A stretch of 56,269 bases of DNA from Comamonadaceae bacterium (GCA_947447355.1 CANFJF010000017.1:1-56269), one strand, 5' to 3'; positions 7,972 through 16,762 are shown, numbered from the stretch's first letter. Numbers and translations: made by a program. Notes: generated from the sequence alone by a model not told the origin.

Positions 7972-8792
7972 GTCTCGTGCCGAGAAGCCTCCTACGGCCT
8001 CTGTTCAAGCTGCTTATTTTGCTGCTGCTGGCCCTGCTGACTCTGCAACTTTATTTTGTCGGCCGCATCGCACTGATGGCCCTGCTCCCACCTGAATCCA
8101 CCGCATTTCAACGCTCGGAGATTTACAGGGTTGTGAGCACCACCGGATCGCTCAAATGGAGCCAGAGCTGGGTCCCTTATTCGCAAATCTCCGTGAACCT
8201 GAAGCGCGCCGTTATCGCATCTGAAGACGCTAGTTTCACGGAACATGATGGGCTGGATCTGGAAGCACTCGAAAAAGCATGGGGCAAAAATGCCGTGGCT
8301 GAGCAGCGCGCGCAAAAACAAGCAGACCAGCTCGCCGCCGAAGCTGCTAAACGGCATTCAAGCAAAAAAAACAGCAGCACCAGTAGCGCTCCCGCGCCAC
8401 TGAAATTGGTCGCCAAAGCGCCCAAAATCATAGGCGGCTCGACCATCACCCAGCAACTTGCCAAAAATCTTTTTCTCTCTGGCGAGCGCACCCTGCTGCG
8501 CAAAAGTGAAGAACTGGTGCTCACGCTGCTGCTCGAAGCGATGCTCAATAAGCAACGCATTCTGGAGATTTATCTCAACAACGTCGAATGGGGTGAAGGT
8601 ATTTTTGGTGCCGAGGCCGCGGCCCAGCATTACTTTCGCAAACCAGCCGCCCGACTCAGCCCCTACGAAGCAGCCCGGCTGGCGGTGATGCTGCCGCGAC
8701 CACGCTATTTTGAGACCCGGCCCAACTCAGACTACCTGGCCTCGCGCGCCAACACCATCGTCGCGCGCATGGGCGGCGTGGACGTACCCTGA
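7968..8792 (+). CDS. mtgA: Monofunctional peptidoglycan glycosyltransferase MtgA
   Basis: Inner-membrane GT51 enzyme that polymerises lipid II into glycan strands. The 274-residue protein has an N-terminal membrane segment (about residues 12-40) and the GT51 motifs: [12 protein letters not shown] (catalytic Glu86), [15 protein letters not shown] (156-170) and [22 protein letters not shown]. Between the first two motifs sits an insertion of about 40 residues (about 108-152), Gln/Ala/Lys/Ser-rich, that is absent from E. coli MtgA. The stop overlaps the ruvC ATG by one base. Confidence 0.92.
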   Translation: MSLVPRSLLRPLFKLLILLLLALLTLQLYFVGRIALMALLPPESTAFQRSEIYRVVSTTGSLKWSQSWVPYSQISVNLKRAVIASEDASFTEHDGLDLEALEKAWGKNAVAEQRAQKQADQLAAEAAKRHSSKKNSSTSSAPAPLKLVAKAPKIIGGSTITQQLAKNLFLSGERTLLRKSEELVLTLLLEAMLNKQRILEIYLNNVEWGEGIFGAEAAAQHYFRKPAARLSPYEAARLAVMLPRPRYFETRPNSDYLASRANTIVARMGGVDVP

Positions 8793-9340
8793 TGCGTATC
8801 TTAGGTATTGATCCAGGGCTTCAAATCGCCGGCTTTGGCGTCATAGATGTCGCTGGCCAAACGCTGAACTACGTTGCCAGCGGCACCATCAAAACCACGC
8901 ATATGGTGGGCGACCCTTTGCCGCTGCGGCTCAAAGTTTTGTTTGATGGCGTGCGCGAAGTGGTGGCCCGCTACCAACCCGATCAAGCGTCGGTCGAAAT
9001 TGTTTTTGTCAACGTCAACCCACAGGCCACTTTACTGCTGGGCCAAGCCCGCGGTGCGTGCATCACGGCACTGGTGGCGAGTGACTTGCTCGTCAGCGAA
9101 TACACCGCCTTGCAAATGAAAAAGGCCGTGGCGGGCTACGGCAAAGCCAGTAAAGCCGAGGTGCAAGCAATGGTGATGCGACTACTCAAACTGCCGTCAT
9201 TGCCAGGCAAAGACGCCGCCGACGCCTTAGGCTTAGCCATCACACATGCGCACGTCGGGCCCGCCATGGCCAGACTGGCGAAGGCCAGCGGTCTGAGCGA
9301 AAAAATGGATGGGGCATATCGAAATGGGCGCAGCCGGTAA
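8792..9340 (+). CDS. ruvC: Holliday junction resolvase RuvC
   Basis: Endonuclease that cleaves Holliday junctions during recombinational repair with RuvAB. The 182-residue protein starts [10 protein letters not shown] and keeps the four catalytic acidic residues: D7, E69, D141 and D144 ([16 protein letters not shown]), equivalent to E. coli D7, E66, D138 and D141. Length is close to the E. coli protein (173). The ATG overlaps the mtgA stop (TGATG), so the genes are co-transcribed; ruvA and ruvB are not in the window. It is the last gene before the accessory island. Confidence 0.95.
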   Translation: MRILGIDPGLQIAGFGVIDVAGQTLNYVASGTIKTTHMVGDPLPLRLKVLFDGVREVVARYQPDQASVEIVFVNVNPQATLLLGQARGACITALVASDLLVSEYTALQMKKAVAGYGKASKAEVQAMVMRLLKLPSLPGKDAADALGLAITHAHVGPAMARLAKASGLSEKMDGAYRNGRSR

Positions 9341-9813
9341 CGAGTTTCCATCAACCGCAGCTTGACCTCTTGGCGAGGACTTCCAAGCTGACCCTTGCCA
9401 AATCAGCAGCACGAAAATATGGCTTGATCTTTCGACATGTGCTGTCCTGAAGGCGACCTACATCCTTGATTCAGTGTGGCTGCGACGCAGGGGAAGCGGC
9501 CAAATGCCAACGGCTGCTTTCATGCAACTCAAATCTCAACTCTCTCATCTGAGGAGCATCAACCCTTGATCGCGCTGGACATTTTTCAATTGACTGCAAA
9601 AGCAAGTAAATAAAAGTGACTTCCGCAGGCTTTTTTTAATTCTTAGTCGAGCACCCCTCAATACACACGCAGCAGCAAGGTAAAACGCCAAAAGCGCGGC
9701 ATTAAAAAACATCAAGACCTAGGGTAAATCATTATAAAAATACATGCAGATGCAAATAACATGGCATGCAATAAATATGCATTGGCTATCAGCCGTTTCC
9801 TGAAAGAGATCCC
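9341..9813. other. 473-base intergenic stretch at the island border
   Basis: No convincing gene in either strand. The right third becomes AT-rich (about 9590-9800) and holds the palindromic operator candidate at 9766-9782. I see no tRNA, direct-repeat att site or transposase remnant that would mark an integration point. This is the left boundary between the housekeeping genes and the catabolic island. Confidence 0.6.
9766..9782. promoter_or_regulatory. Candidate MarR-type operator upstream of the monooxygenase gene
   Basis: A 17-base inverted repeat ATGCA-N7-TGCAT lies 31 bases before the oxygenase ATG within AT-rich DNA, in a cluster of further TGCA copies (9742-9782). Size and shape fit a MarR-family site. 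Two MarR genes are in the same island; which one binds here is not known. Confidence 0.45.
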
Positions 9814-11082
9814 ATGAACTTAATCGCTGATCTGCCCCAGCCGATCCGGACCAATGAAGATTTCGCATGGGCACCAGGCCGCTCATCGCCCGTAGCGGGT
9901 GCGCCAAAGCTTTCTAAAATCATGGCGGCTGCTACAGAATTGCGCCCCTATCTGCGCGAACGGGCACGCCAAACTGAAGTGGACCGGCGTGTGTCGGATG
10001 AAGCCACAGCACTCTTTCGCAAGGCCGGGTTTTTCAAGTTGATGCAGCCTGCGCGTTACGGTGGTTATGAATACGGTTTTACGGCCTTCACTGACGTGAT
10101 CAGCGAACTTGGCCGGGCTTGCACATCGTCCTCATGGGCCTGCTCACTCGGCGCTATTCACCAATGGCTGGTGGGTACATTTCCCGTTGAGGCGCAGGAC
10201 GACGTGTGGAAAGACAATCCCGATGCCATTGTTTGCGTTTCATACGCACCTGTCGTCAAGGCTGAGCGTGTGCCGGGTGGTTATGTGGTTGAAGGCAAAT
10301 GGATGTGGGCCTCTAACGTTGATAACTCGCAATGGGCCATGCTGGGGGTGCAGTTGCCGAACGATGATGGAAAAACCGTGCAGGCCGGCTTTCTGCTCGT
10401 CCCTCGCCAAGATTGGACGATCGAGGACAACTGGCACATGGCAGGGCAGTCCGGCACAGGTTCTAAAACGGTGCTCATCAGCAAAAAGACCTTTATCCCT
10501 GAGCATCGCAAGCTGACTTTTGCTGAGGCATCGTCCAACATGCCTCCCGGTTGCAAGGTCAATGAGAATCCGATTTACCGCATTCCTTTTTTGTCGGCTG
10601 TGCCGGTTTGCCTGGTGTCCCCTTTGCTGGGAACCGCACAGGGTGCCATTGACGAATTTGTTGAAATGGCCGGCGTCCGAGTCACACGCGGTGCGGTGGC
10701 TGGCGGCGGCAACCGTCTGTGCGAGTTCTTTCCAGTTCAATCGCGCTTAGCAGAAGCCAGTGCCAGCTTAGATGCCGCCAGGTTGCTGATTTACCGTGAC
10801 ACTGCGGGCGTAGAACAAATGGCCACCGATGGGCGAATCATCACCATGGAGGAGCGGATTCGTAACCGGCGTGACCATGCTTTCGCGGCGAAGCTTTCGC
10901 TTAACGCCGTGGAAGCTGTCTTTGCCAGCGTTGGTGGCGGTGGCATGGCACTGGATCAACCGCTTCAGCGTATGTGGCGGGACGCGAATGCAATCTCACG
11001 TCACATCAGCCTCAACTGGGACGCCGTGTCTTCCATGGTCGGCCAGTACCTGCTTGGGATGGAGCCCAAAGGGCAATACTGA
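9814..11082 (+). CDS. Flavin-dependent monooxygenase, oxygenase component (acyl-CoA dehydrogenase fold, class D)
   Basis: A 422-residue protein of the acyl-CoA-dehydrogenase-like group that includes the oxygenases of two-component aromatic hydroxylases (4-hydroxyphenylacetate hydroxylase C2, HsaA, resorcinol hydroxylase). Visible are the N-terminal helical domain (about 38-115, with PARYGGYEYGF), the central beta domain (WMWASNVDNSQWAMLG; QSGTGSKTV) and the C-terminal helical domain (RNRRDHAFAAKLSLNAVEAVFASVGG; WRDANAISRHISLNWD). Such enzymes use reduced flavin supplied by a separate reductase, here probably the one at 13880. With a gamma-resorcylate-decarboxylase homologue next door, resorcinol or a related phenol is the likely substrate; this is inference. 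The start has AAGAGA seven bases upstream. Confidence 0.8.
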   Translation: MNLIADLPQPIRTNEDFAWAPGRSSPVAGAPKLSKIMAAATELRPYLRERARQTEVDRRVSDEATALFRKAGFFKLMQPARYGGYEYGFTAFTDVISELGRACTSSSWACSLGAIHQWLVGTFPVEAQDDVWKDNPDAIVCVSYAPVVKAERVPGGYVVEGKWMWASNVDNSQWAMLGVQLPNDDGKTVQAGFLLVPRQDWTIEDNWHMAGQSGTGSKTVLISKKTFIPEHRKLTFAEASSNMPPGCKVNENPIYRIPFLSAVPVCLVSPLLGTAQGAIDEFVEMAGVRVTRGAVAGGGNRLCEFFPVQSRLAEASASLDAARLLIYRDTAGVEQMATDGRIITMEERIRNRRDHAFAAKLSLNAVEAVFASVGGGGMALDQPLQRMWRDANAISRHISLNWDAVSSMVGQYLLGMEPKGQY

Positions 11083-11113
11083 TTCTGATAAAAAATTACA
11101 AAGGAGAATTTAC

Positions 11114-12094
11114 ATGATTGGAAAGATCGGCCTCGAGGAACACTTTGCGATTCCTGAAACCCTGCAGGACTCGGCTGGGTTTGTGCCTGGTGAGTATTGG
11201 AAAGAACTCAGCAAACGCCTGCTGGACGTTCAGGAGTACCGTCTTCGCGAGATGGATGCTAACGGTATGGAGATGATGATCCTGTCACTCAATGCGCCCG
11301 CCGTTCAAGCGATACCATCGCCACAGAAGGCCAATGAAATTGCCCTGCGCGCCAACGATTTCTTAGCGGAGCAGGTTGCAAAACGGCCGACGCGTTTTCA
11401 GGCTTTCGCGGCGTTGCCGTTGCAGGATGCCGATATGGCCACGAGAGAGCTGGAGCGTTGTGTGAAGGACCTCGGCTTCAAAGGCGCCTTGGTCAATGGT
11501 TTCTCCCAAGTGAATACACCTGAAAATTGCGTTTACTACGATGCGCCGCAGTTTGAGGGTTTCTGGGACAGCATTGAAAAACTCGACGTGCCCTTCTATT
11601 TACACCCGCGCAATCCGATTGACTCGTGGTCGCAGATCTACAACGGCCATCCATGGCTGATGGGACCCACGTGGGCGTTTGGGCAGGAAACTGCTGTGCA
11701 CGCATTGAGGCTGATGGCCTCCGGCTTGTTTGACAAGCACCCAAAGCTGCAGATCATCCTAGGGCATATGGGCGAAGGGCTGCCATACAACATGTGGCGC
11801 ATTGACAACCGCAACGCGTGGGTGAAATTGCCTAAAACCTATCCAGCTAAAAAGACGTTTGGCGAGTATTTTCAAAACAATTTTTACATCACCACGTCGG
11901 GCAATTTCCGCACACAAACGTTGATTGACGCCATGCTGGAAATTGGCGCTGACCGCATCCTGTTCTCAACCGATTGGCCTTTCGAAAATGTGGACCACGC
12001 AGCCAACTGGTTTGATGCAGCCAGTATCAGCGAGGCTGACCGACTGAAGATTGGTCGCACCAACGCGGCGCAACTTTTCAAGCTGGATCTTTGA
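11114..12094 (+). CDS. graF: Gamma-resorcylate (2,6-dihydroxybenzoate) decarboxylase-type amidohydrolase
   Basis: Amidohydrolase-2 / ACMSD-family enzyme, 326 residues, very like gamma-resorcylate decarboxylase of Rhizobium, which reversibly decarboxylates 2,6-dihydroxybenzoate to resorcinol. The metal ligands of that enzyme fall at identical positions here: E8 and H10 in LEEHFAIPE, H164 in FYLHPRNP, D287 in FSTDWPFEN, plus H218 in GHMGEG. The ATG at 11114 is chosen because AAGGAGA precedes it; the frame is open further upstream but that part overlaps the oxygenase gene. The 31-base gap to the oxygenase gene suggests one operon in which resorcinol produced here is hydroxylated by the oxygenase. 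Exact substrate cannot be proven from sequence. Confidence 0.87.
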   Translation: MIGKIGLEEHFAIPETLQDSAGFVPGEYWKELSKRLLDVQEYRLREMDANGMEMMILSLNAPAVQAIPSPQKANEIALRANDFLAEQVAKRPTRFQAFAALPLQDADMATRELERCVKDLGFKGALVNGFSQVNTPENCVYYDAPQFEGFWDSIEKLDVPFYLHPRNPIDSWSQIYNGHPWLMGPTWAFGQETAVHALRLMASGLFDKHPKLQIILGHMGEGLPYNMWRIDNRNAWVKLPKTYPAKKTFGEYFQNNFYITTSGNFRTQTLIDAMLEIGADRILFSTDWPFENVDHAANWFDAASISEADRLKIGRTNAAQLFKLDL

Positions 12095-12122
12095 GCATTC
12101 ACTAAAACACATGGAGACAAAT

Positions 12123-13139
12123 ATGCGCCCTTTCAGCACACAACAGCCATCCGAAACCCGCCGGAATTTCAGCGTGCTTGCCGCAACATTCATGGCCGTG
12201 CTAGGCCTCAGTGGGGCGCTCAGTACATCTGCGATGGCTCAAGCTTGGCCGAACAAACCAGTGCGCATGATTGTTCCCTTCCCTGCTGGCTCCACCCCTG
12301 ATGTGATCGCGCGCTTGGTGGCAGACAGGCTGGGCACCGCCTGGAGTCAGACCGTGATTGTCGATAACCGCCCCGGTGCCGGCGGCATTCCCGGTATGTC
12401 TGCGCTGGTGCGCTCAGCCAATGACGGTTACACATTCGGGTTTATCCCTGCAGCCGTGCTCACACTGACGCCTGAGCTCTATAAAAATCCGCAATTCAAC
12501 CCAGACACCGATATCGTCCCCGTTGCCGCCATAGGCACCAGCCCCATGATGGTGGTGGTCAACCAGAACTCCGACATCAAAAGCATGGCCGACCTCGTGA
12601 AGGCCGCCAAAGCACAGCCCGGCAAGATCACCTTTGCGGCTGCGCAATTGAACTCCGTTCCGCACCTGACCGGTGAAATGCTGGGCAAGGCCATGGGGGC
12701 GCCCATGATGACTGTGCCCTATACCGGCTCACCTCAGGCTATCACTGCGCTGCTGTCCAACGAAGCTGCCGTGACGATTGACGGCATGGCCGCCTTGATG
12801 CCCAACGTCAAAGCGGGCAAGTTTCGCGCCTTGGCGGTGATGTCGAAAGAACGCCTGCCTGGCTTTGAGAACGTGCCGGTTGCAGCAGACACCGTCAAGG
12901 GCATTGAGTCTATTGGCTGGTTCTCGATTTACGCACCGGCCGGCACACCTGCTGCCTTGGTCGATCAAGTCAATCGTGAAGTCAACAAAGTCGTGATGAG
13001 GCCGGAACTGGTTGCGCGTTTTGCAGAACTTGGTGTTTACCCGAAAACCGGAACGCCCAAGCAACTCAGTGAGTTTGTCGCGGAGCAACGCACCCTGTGG
13101 AAAAAGGTCGTTGTTGACCTGATGCTGCAGCCGCAATAA
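12123..13139 (+). CDS. Bug/TctC-family periplasmic substrate-binding protein
   Basis: A 338-residue tripartite-tricarboxylate-transporter (TTT) binding protein, of the type greatly expanded in Burkholderiales. An N-terminal signal (about residues 1-38, with RRNF before a hydrophobic stretch and AMA-QA as likely cleavage site) is followed by the family start WPNKPVRMIVPFPAGSTPDVIARLV and VIVDNRPGAGGIPG. GGAG eight bases before ATG 12123 fixes the start. No TctA/TctB membrane partners are in the window, so it is an orphan receptor, as most Bug proteins are. Its place directly behind the decarboxylase (28 bases) suggests binding of a carboxylated aromatic or of a pathway product. Confidence 0.85.
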   Translation: MRPFSTQQPSETRRNFSVLAATFMAVLGLSGALSTSAMAQAWPNKPVRMIVPFPAGSTPDVIARLVADRLGTAWSQTVIVDNRPGAGGIPGMSALVRSANDGYTFGFIPAAVLTLTPELYKNPQFNPDTDIVPVAAIGTSPMMVVVNQNSDIKSMADLVKAAKAQPGKITFAAAQLNSVPHLTGEMLGKAMGAPMMTVPYTGSPQAITALLSNEAAVTIDGMAALMPNVKAGKFRALAVMSKERLPGFENVPVAADTVKGIESIGWFSIYAPAGTPAALVDQVNREVNKVVMRPELVARFAELGVYPKTGTPKQLSEFVAEQRTLWKKVVVDLMLQPQ

Positions 13140-13159
13140 ACCTAGGCGAGAACCTGTAC

Positions 13160-13696
13160 TCAACTGGCGTGATCAAGCGGTGCCATGTTGTCATAGAGCA
13201 GTTTGAGCATGTCGCGCAACTGGTCGGCCTGCGCACTGCTGAAGCCATTCAGTGACACGCGTTCATACAGCTGGGCAATGGGTATGAGGCGCTGCGTGAT
13301 GTTGATACCTTCGGGCGTTAGGCAGAGTGCAAGAGCTCGAGCGTCGCCCTCCGACCGGTCGCGGATCAGCAGGCCACGCTGCAAGAGCCCGTCGACCACC
13401 CGGGACAGTGTGGATGGCTCGGTAGAGGTGTTGAGTGCTACTTCCGACAGTCGTTGGTGCGGTGTGTGGCAGAGTGAGGAGCAGACCCGCCACTCCGTGA
13501 GGGTCATGTCGAACTTGCGCAACTCGCGCGTGAAAGATTGGCCCATACGTACGCCAGCTCTGGCGATGAGGTAAGGAATCGAGTTCTGCAGGTCCTGATT
13601 GAGCACCGGTCCTGCAGACAGGAGTGGCTTAACGACCGGCTTGACTGTGGCTTTTCTAGCCGGGCTTTGACCCAGAGTAGACGATTTTTTCTGCAT
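13160..13696 (-). CDS. MarR-family transcriptional regulator 1
   Basis: A 178-residue winged-helix regulator: the DNA-binding part spans about residues 60-140 (LTEWRVCSSL, RLSEVALNTSTEPSTLSRVVDGLLQRGLLIRDRSEGDARALALCLTPEG), with the DxRxxxLxLT wing typical of MarR proteins. A basic, Ser/Lys-rich N-terminal tail of about 35 residues precedes it. It converges with the Bug gene (20 bases) and diverges from the flavin reductase gene, with two palindromes between them. A repressor released by an aromatic ligand and acting on the monooxygenase genes is the natural reading, but unproven. Confidence 0.88.
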   Translation of the reverse strand: MQKKSSTLGQSPARKATVKPVVKPLLSAGPVLNQDLQNSIPYLIARAGVRMGQSFTRELRKFDMTLTEWRVCSSLCHTPHQRLSEVALNTSTEPSTLSRVVDGLLQRGLLIRDRSEGDARALALCLTPEGINITQRLIPIAQLYERVSLNGFSSAQADQLRDMLKLLYDNMAPLDHAS

Positions 13697-13730
13697 GGAC
13701 TTAATGTAACAGCGCCTGCAAACAGAGCAA

Positions 13731-13766
13731 TTTTATTCAAATAAAAATTTGTAATTGCAAGCAATT
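13731..13766. promoter_or_regulatory. Two palindromes between marR 1 and the flavin reductase gene
   Basis: TTTTATT-CA-AATAAAA (13731-13746) and AATTGC-AA-GCAATT (13753-13766) are perfect inverted repeats six bases apart, 35-70 bases before the MarR start and 114 bases before the flavin reductase start. They are plausible sites for autoregulation by the adjacent MarR protein. The second shares the element ATTGC(A/T)TGC with the region upstream of the oxygenase gene. Confidence 0.5.
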
Positions 13767-13879
13767 TTTCGGCACGCTTTTAGGCTTCCGCAACAAAATT
13801 CGGCTCAGTCGAGCTTTGTGAACGTACTGCGCATTGGTGCAACATCAGGCCAGCCCTTATTTTTTCCGGAAGGTGATCG

Positions 13880-14416
13880 ATGTACTCATGGGCTCCCATT
13901 GCTGGGGAAACTCCACAAACCTTAGATACGCAGCGGTTTCGAAAAGCGCTGGGCTCTTTCCCGACCGGCATTTGCTTGGTGACCACCATCGCCGACGACG
14001 GCAAGTTTGAGGGAATGACCATCAACTCATTTGCCTCGGTGTCTCTGGCACCTCAGTTGATTCTCTGGAGCATCCGTGATGACGCCAGAAGCGCAGATGC
14101 TTTTTTGACATCGCGCACCTTCATTTTGAGCGTGCTGGCAGCCGATCAAGTAGAACTGGCGATGCATTTCGCAAAGCCGGCGCCGGACAAATTTACCCGC
14201 CATGACGCGTTCTTTGAGCCAGGTATAGGCGGATGCCCACGATTGAAGCGCAGTGTTGCCACCTATGAGTGCACCGTGTATTCGAGGCACCAAGAGGGAG
14301 ACCACACCATCCTGCTGGGGCAAGTGCAGGAATTCAGTGGGTCTGATCATGCGCCGCTGATGTTTCACGACGGCAAGATGGGATCTATGAAGGAGCTCGC
14401 CGCTGCCGCTAGGTAG
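13880..14416 (+). CDS. Flavin reductase (FMN-binding split-barrel)
   Basis: A 178-residue flavin reductase-like protein: FRKALGSFPTGICLVTT and MTINSFASVSLAPQLILWSI are the signature segments of the HpaC/NTAB-type reductases that use NAD(P)H to make free reduced flavin for a partner oxygenase. GGAAGG precedes the ATG. It is very likely the second component of the oxygenase encoded at 9814, although four genes separate them and marR 1 lies between on the other strand; both may answer to the same regulator. It ends one base before the stop of marR 2 (convergent). Whether FMN or FAD is used cannot be read from the sequence. Confidence 0.87.
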   Translation: MYSWAPIAGETPQTLDTQRFRKALGSFPTGICLVTTIADDGKFEGMTINSFASVSLAPQLILWSIRDDARSADAFLTSRTFILSVLAADQVELAMHFAKPAPDKFTRHDAFFEPGIGGCPRLKRSVATYECTVYSRHQEGDHTILLGQVQEFSGSDHAPLMFHDGKMGSMKELAAAAR

Positions 14417-14417
14417 A

Positions 14418-14918
14418 TCAATCTCGTGCCGGAACTTTCACGGCGGGTTCAAATGGCAGCGCGTTCCAATTTCGTGCATCAGCACACAGTTTTCGAAGCA
14501 ACTTTTCGAAGTGTTCGCGCTCCTTATCAGTCAAACAAGCCATCATGTCGTGCTCCCTTTTGATCAGGCCTGGCATGAAAAGATCGTGCAGGTTGCGCCC
14601 CTTTTTAGTGATGTGTAACAGTTGCCTGCGCTGATCATCAGCGTGAGGCTTCCTCCGAATGAGTTCCTTTCTTTCAAGTGCCGTCACTGCGCGACTTATG
14701 TTTGTTTTCAAGTGGCCTGAAAAGTCGCAGATATCCGCCGCTGCAATGCCATCTTTGTAGCAAAGAAAAATGAGAGAAAGAATTTCTGGTCTTGTCAGGC
14801 CGTAAGTGGCCTCGATCGATCGGAAAGATGGCTCACGATAACTATTGATCATGTAGCCTAATTTATAGGCCATCGGGATGGGGACCCCGTCGAGAATGTC
14901 ACTCAAAGAATGCTTCAT
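14418..14918 (-). CDS. MarR-family transcriptional regulator 2
   Basis: A 166-residue winged-helix protein: YGLTRPEILSLIFLCYKDG, AADICDFSGHLKTNISRAVTALERKELI and the wing RKPHADDQRRQLLHITKKG are recognisable MarR elements. It is divergent from the alpha/beta-hydrolase/ABC-transporter operon, with a perfect inverted repeat (14993-15016) over the presumed promoter of that operon. It therefore probably represses that operon and possibly itself. It is not a close duplicate of marR 1. Confidence 0.87.
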   Translation of the reverse strand: MKHSLSDILDGVPIPMAYKLGYMINSYREPSFRSIEATYGLTRPEILSLIFLCYKDGIAAADICDFSGHLKTNISRAVTALERKELIRRKPHADDQRRQLLHITKKGRNLHDLFMPGLIKREHDMMACLTDKEREHFEKLLRKLCADARNWNALPFEPAVKVPARD

Positions 14919-14992
14919 TGGATTTTTTTCTAGCTTGAAATACGGTTTCTTTTTTGCATTGTCGCTGTGCCCCCATGTTTACCACTAGATTT

Positions 14993-15026
14993 TATTGGTT
15001 GCATATGAGACCAATACAGATAAAAT
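14993..15026 (+). promoter_or_regulatory. Promoter with overlapping inverted-repeat operator for the hydrolase-liv operon
   Basis: TATTGGT-N10-ACCAATA (14993-15016) is a perfect 7-base inverted repeat with CATATG in its spacer. TTGCAT (14999-15004) and TAAAAT (15021-15026) are 16 bases apart and form a good sigma-70-like promoter on the plus strand. The operator candidate covers the -35 and most of the spacer, so a bound MarR would exclude RNA polymerase. The predicted transcript starts about 35 bases ahead of the hydrolase ATG. Confidence 0.65.
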
Positions 15027-15070
15027 AAAGTTCGTTCGCCGGTTTGGCGGCATAGGGGAGAGTCAGAGGC

Positions 15071-16021
15071 ATGCAATTTGTATCAGTCGGCACATCTGGG
15101 GGAAATAGCGGTCAGGGCGGAGACGTACGCGGCTGCTTTTATTCTGGTACCGATGAAAATCCCATCTACGTGGATTACATTGCGCCATCAAAGAACATCC
15201 CTAAAAAATGGCCTATCGTCATGTTGCACGGCGCCTTCCATACAGGTGCGGCTTACCTGACAACCCCAGATGGTCGCCAAGGCTGGGCGCCTGATTTTGC
15301 GGCTAGAGGTTACCCGGTCTATGTGGTTGATTGGCCCGGTCATGGACGCTCTCCTGCCAATGCAGGATTTGCAAACCTCACCACTTTTGAAATCGCATCG
15401 TCAGTTTCTGTTCTCGTGGATCAAATCGGGCCTGCGATCATTCTTGCCCACTCTGCGGGCGGTCCAGTAGCGTGGTGGTTGGCTGAAAATTTACCCGACA
15501 AGGTTGCGGCCGTTGTCGGCATCGCCCCCGGTCCTCCAGCCAATATACAAACCCTCTTGCCCGATGATCCAGTGATCATCGATGCGCTGAAATTTGACCA
15601 GAGCAAAGGCTGCCCGGTTTACTCAAGAGTTGGTGAAACGGTCTATGTGGACCTCAACTTCATCCAGAGTTTTTGGGCCAATGGCCCGAGGTTCCCCAAG
15701 GGGGCCGTTAAGGAGTACGCCAAGTCAATCGTTGGCGAAAGTGCCAAGGTCCTGAACGAACGGTTCAACATTGGAACCGGTGGATTGAAGCTGTCAGCTC
15801 CTGAGGTTGTTGCAGGGCGCCCCATTCTTATCGTGACAGGTGATCGTGACCTCCGACATCCGAAGGAGGTTGACGGTGCCGTTGCCAATTATCTTCACGC
15901 TGAAACGCTGTGGCTTCCTGATGTCGGAATTATTGGCAACGGACACATGCTGATGATTGAAGACAACAGCGACGAAATTGCCGCATTGATTGCCGCATGG
16001 CTGAGCAAAAAGGGGCTGTGA
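15071..16021 (+). CDS. Alpha/beta hydrolase
   Basis: A 316-residue alpha/beta-hydrolase-fold enzyme. PIVMLHGAFHTGAAY gives the oxyanion-hole HG, VVDWPGHGRS is the usual strand-turn motif, LAHSAGG carries the nucleophile Ser, VTGDRD supplies a likely acid and GNGHMLMIE the catalytic His. No signal peptide is visible, so it should act in the cytoplasm, presumably on an ester, lactone or C-C bond of the compound imported by the transporter encoded behind it. The stop overlaps the next ATG (TGATG at 16019-16023). GGGGAGA precedes the ATG at 15071. Substrate unknown. Confidence 0.85.
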   Translation: MQFVSVGTSGGNSGQGGDVRGCFYSGTDENPIYVDYIAPSKNIPKKWPIVMLHGAFHTGAAYLTTPDGRQGWAPDFAARGYPVYVVDWPGHGRSPANAGFANLTTFEIASSVSVLVDQIGPAIILAHSAGGPVAWWLAENLPDKVAAVVGIAPGPPANIQTLLPDDPVIIDALKFDQSKGCPVYSRVGETVYVDLNFIQSFWANGPRFPKGAVKEYAKSIVGESAKVLNERFNIGTGGLKLSAPEVVAGRPILIVTGDRDLRHPKEVDGAVANYLHAETLWLPDVGIIGNGHMLMIEDNSDEIAALIAAWLSKKGL

Positions 16022-16762
16022 TGAACAACGTGTTGCGCACGGAGGGGCTGACTAAAACGTTCTCCGGATTCACGGCCGTTAAAAATCTTGATTTGACAAT
16101 CAAGCGTGGCTCAGTTCACGCACTGATCGGCCCCAACGGCGCGGGCAAGACGACGGTCTTCAATCTCTTGACGAACTTCATCAACCCGACGGCAGGGAAG
16201 GTCTATTTCAATGATCAGAACATCACTGCCATGGCACCCGCAGAGGTGGCTAGGCTAGGACTGGTCAGGTCATTCCAGATCTCTGCAGTTTTTCCTGGCC
16301 TGACCGTTCTCGACAACGTGCGTATTGCGCTCCAGCGCCCACAAGGGCTGGCCACGCAATGTTGGCGGTCGGACAAGATTCTCAGCAGGTTGGATGAACG
16401 TTGTATGCAGCTGATCGATTCGGTCGGCTTGAGCAGTGACAGACATTCCGTTGCAGGCGAACTTTCTTACGGCCGAAAGCGTGCACTCGAACTCGCCACA
16501 ACGCTGGCGCTAGACCCCGAAGTGCTTTTACTTGACGAGCCCATGGCGGGCATGGGCCGGGAAGATATTGGCCGAATTTCATCCTTAATCAAGGCGGTCT
16601 CTCAAGGGCGAACCGTGGTCATGGTGGAACACAACCTTTCTGTTGTTGCAGACCTGTGTGACCGCGTCACAGTGCTTCAGCGCGGAGAGATTCTGGCTGA
16701 GGGGTCCTATCAAGAAGTCAGCGGTAATCCAGCTGTTCGAGAAGCTTATTTAGGAACTGACG

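Noticed and set aside
10829-11113. Upstream extension of the decarboxylase frame
   Set aside because: Overlaps the 3' part of the oxygenase gene in another frame; a good AAGGAGA and the conserved N-terminus place the start at 11114.
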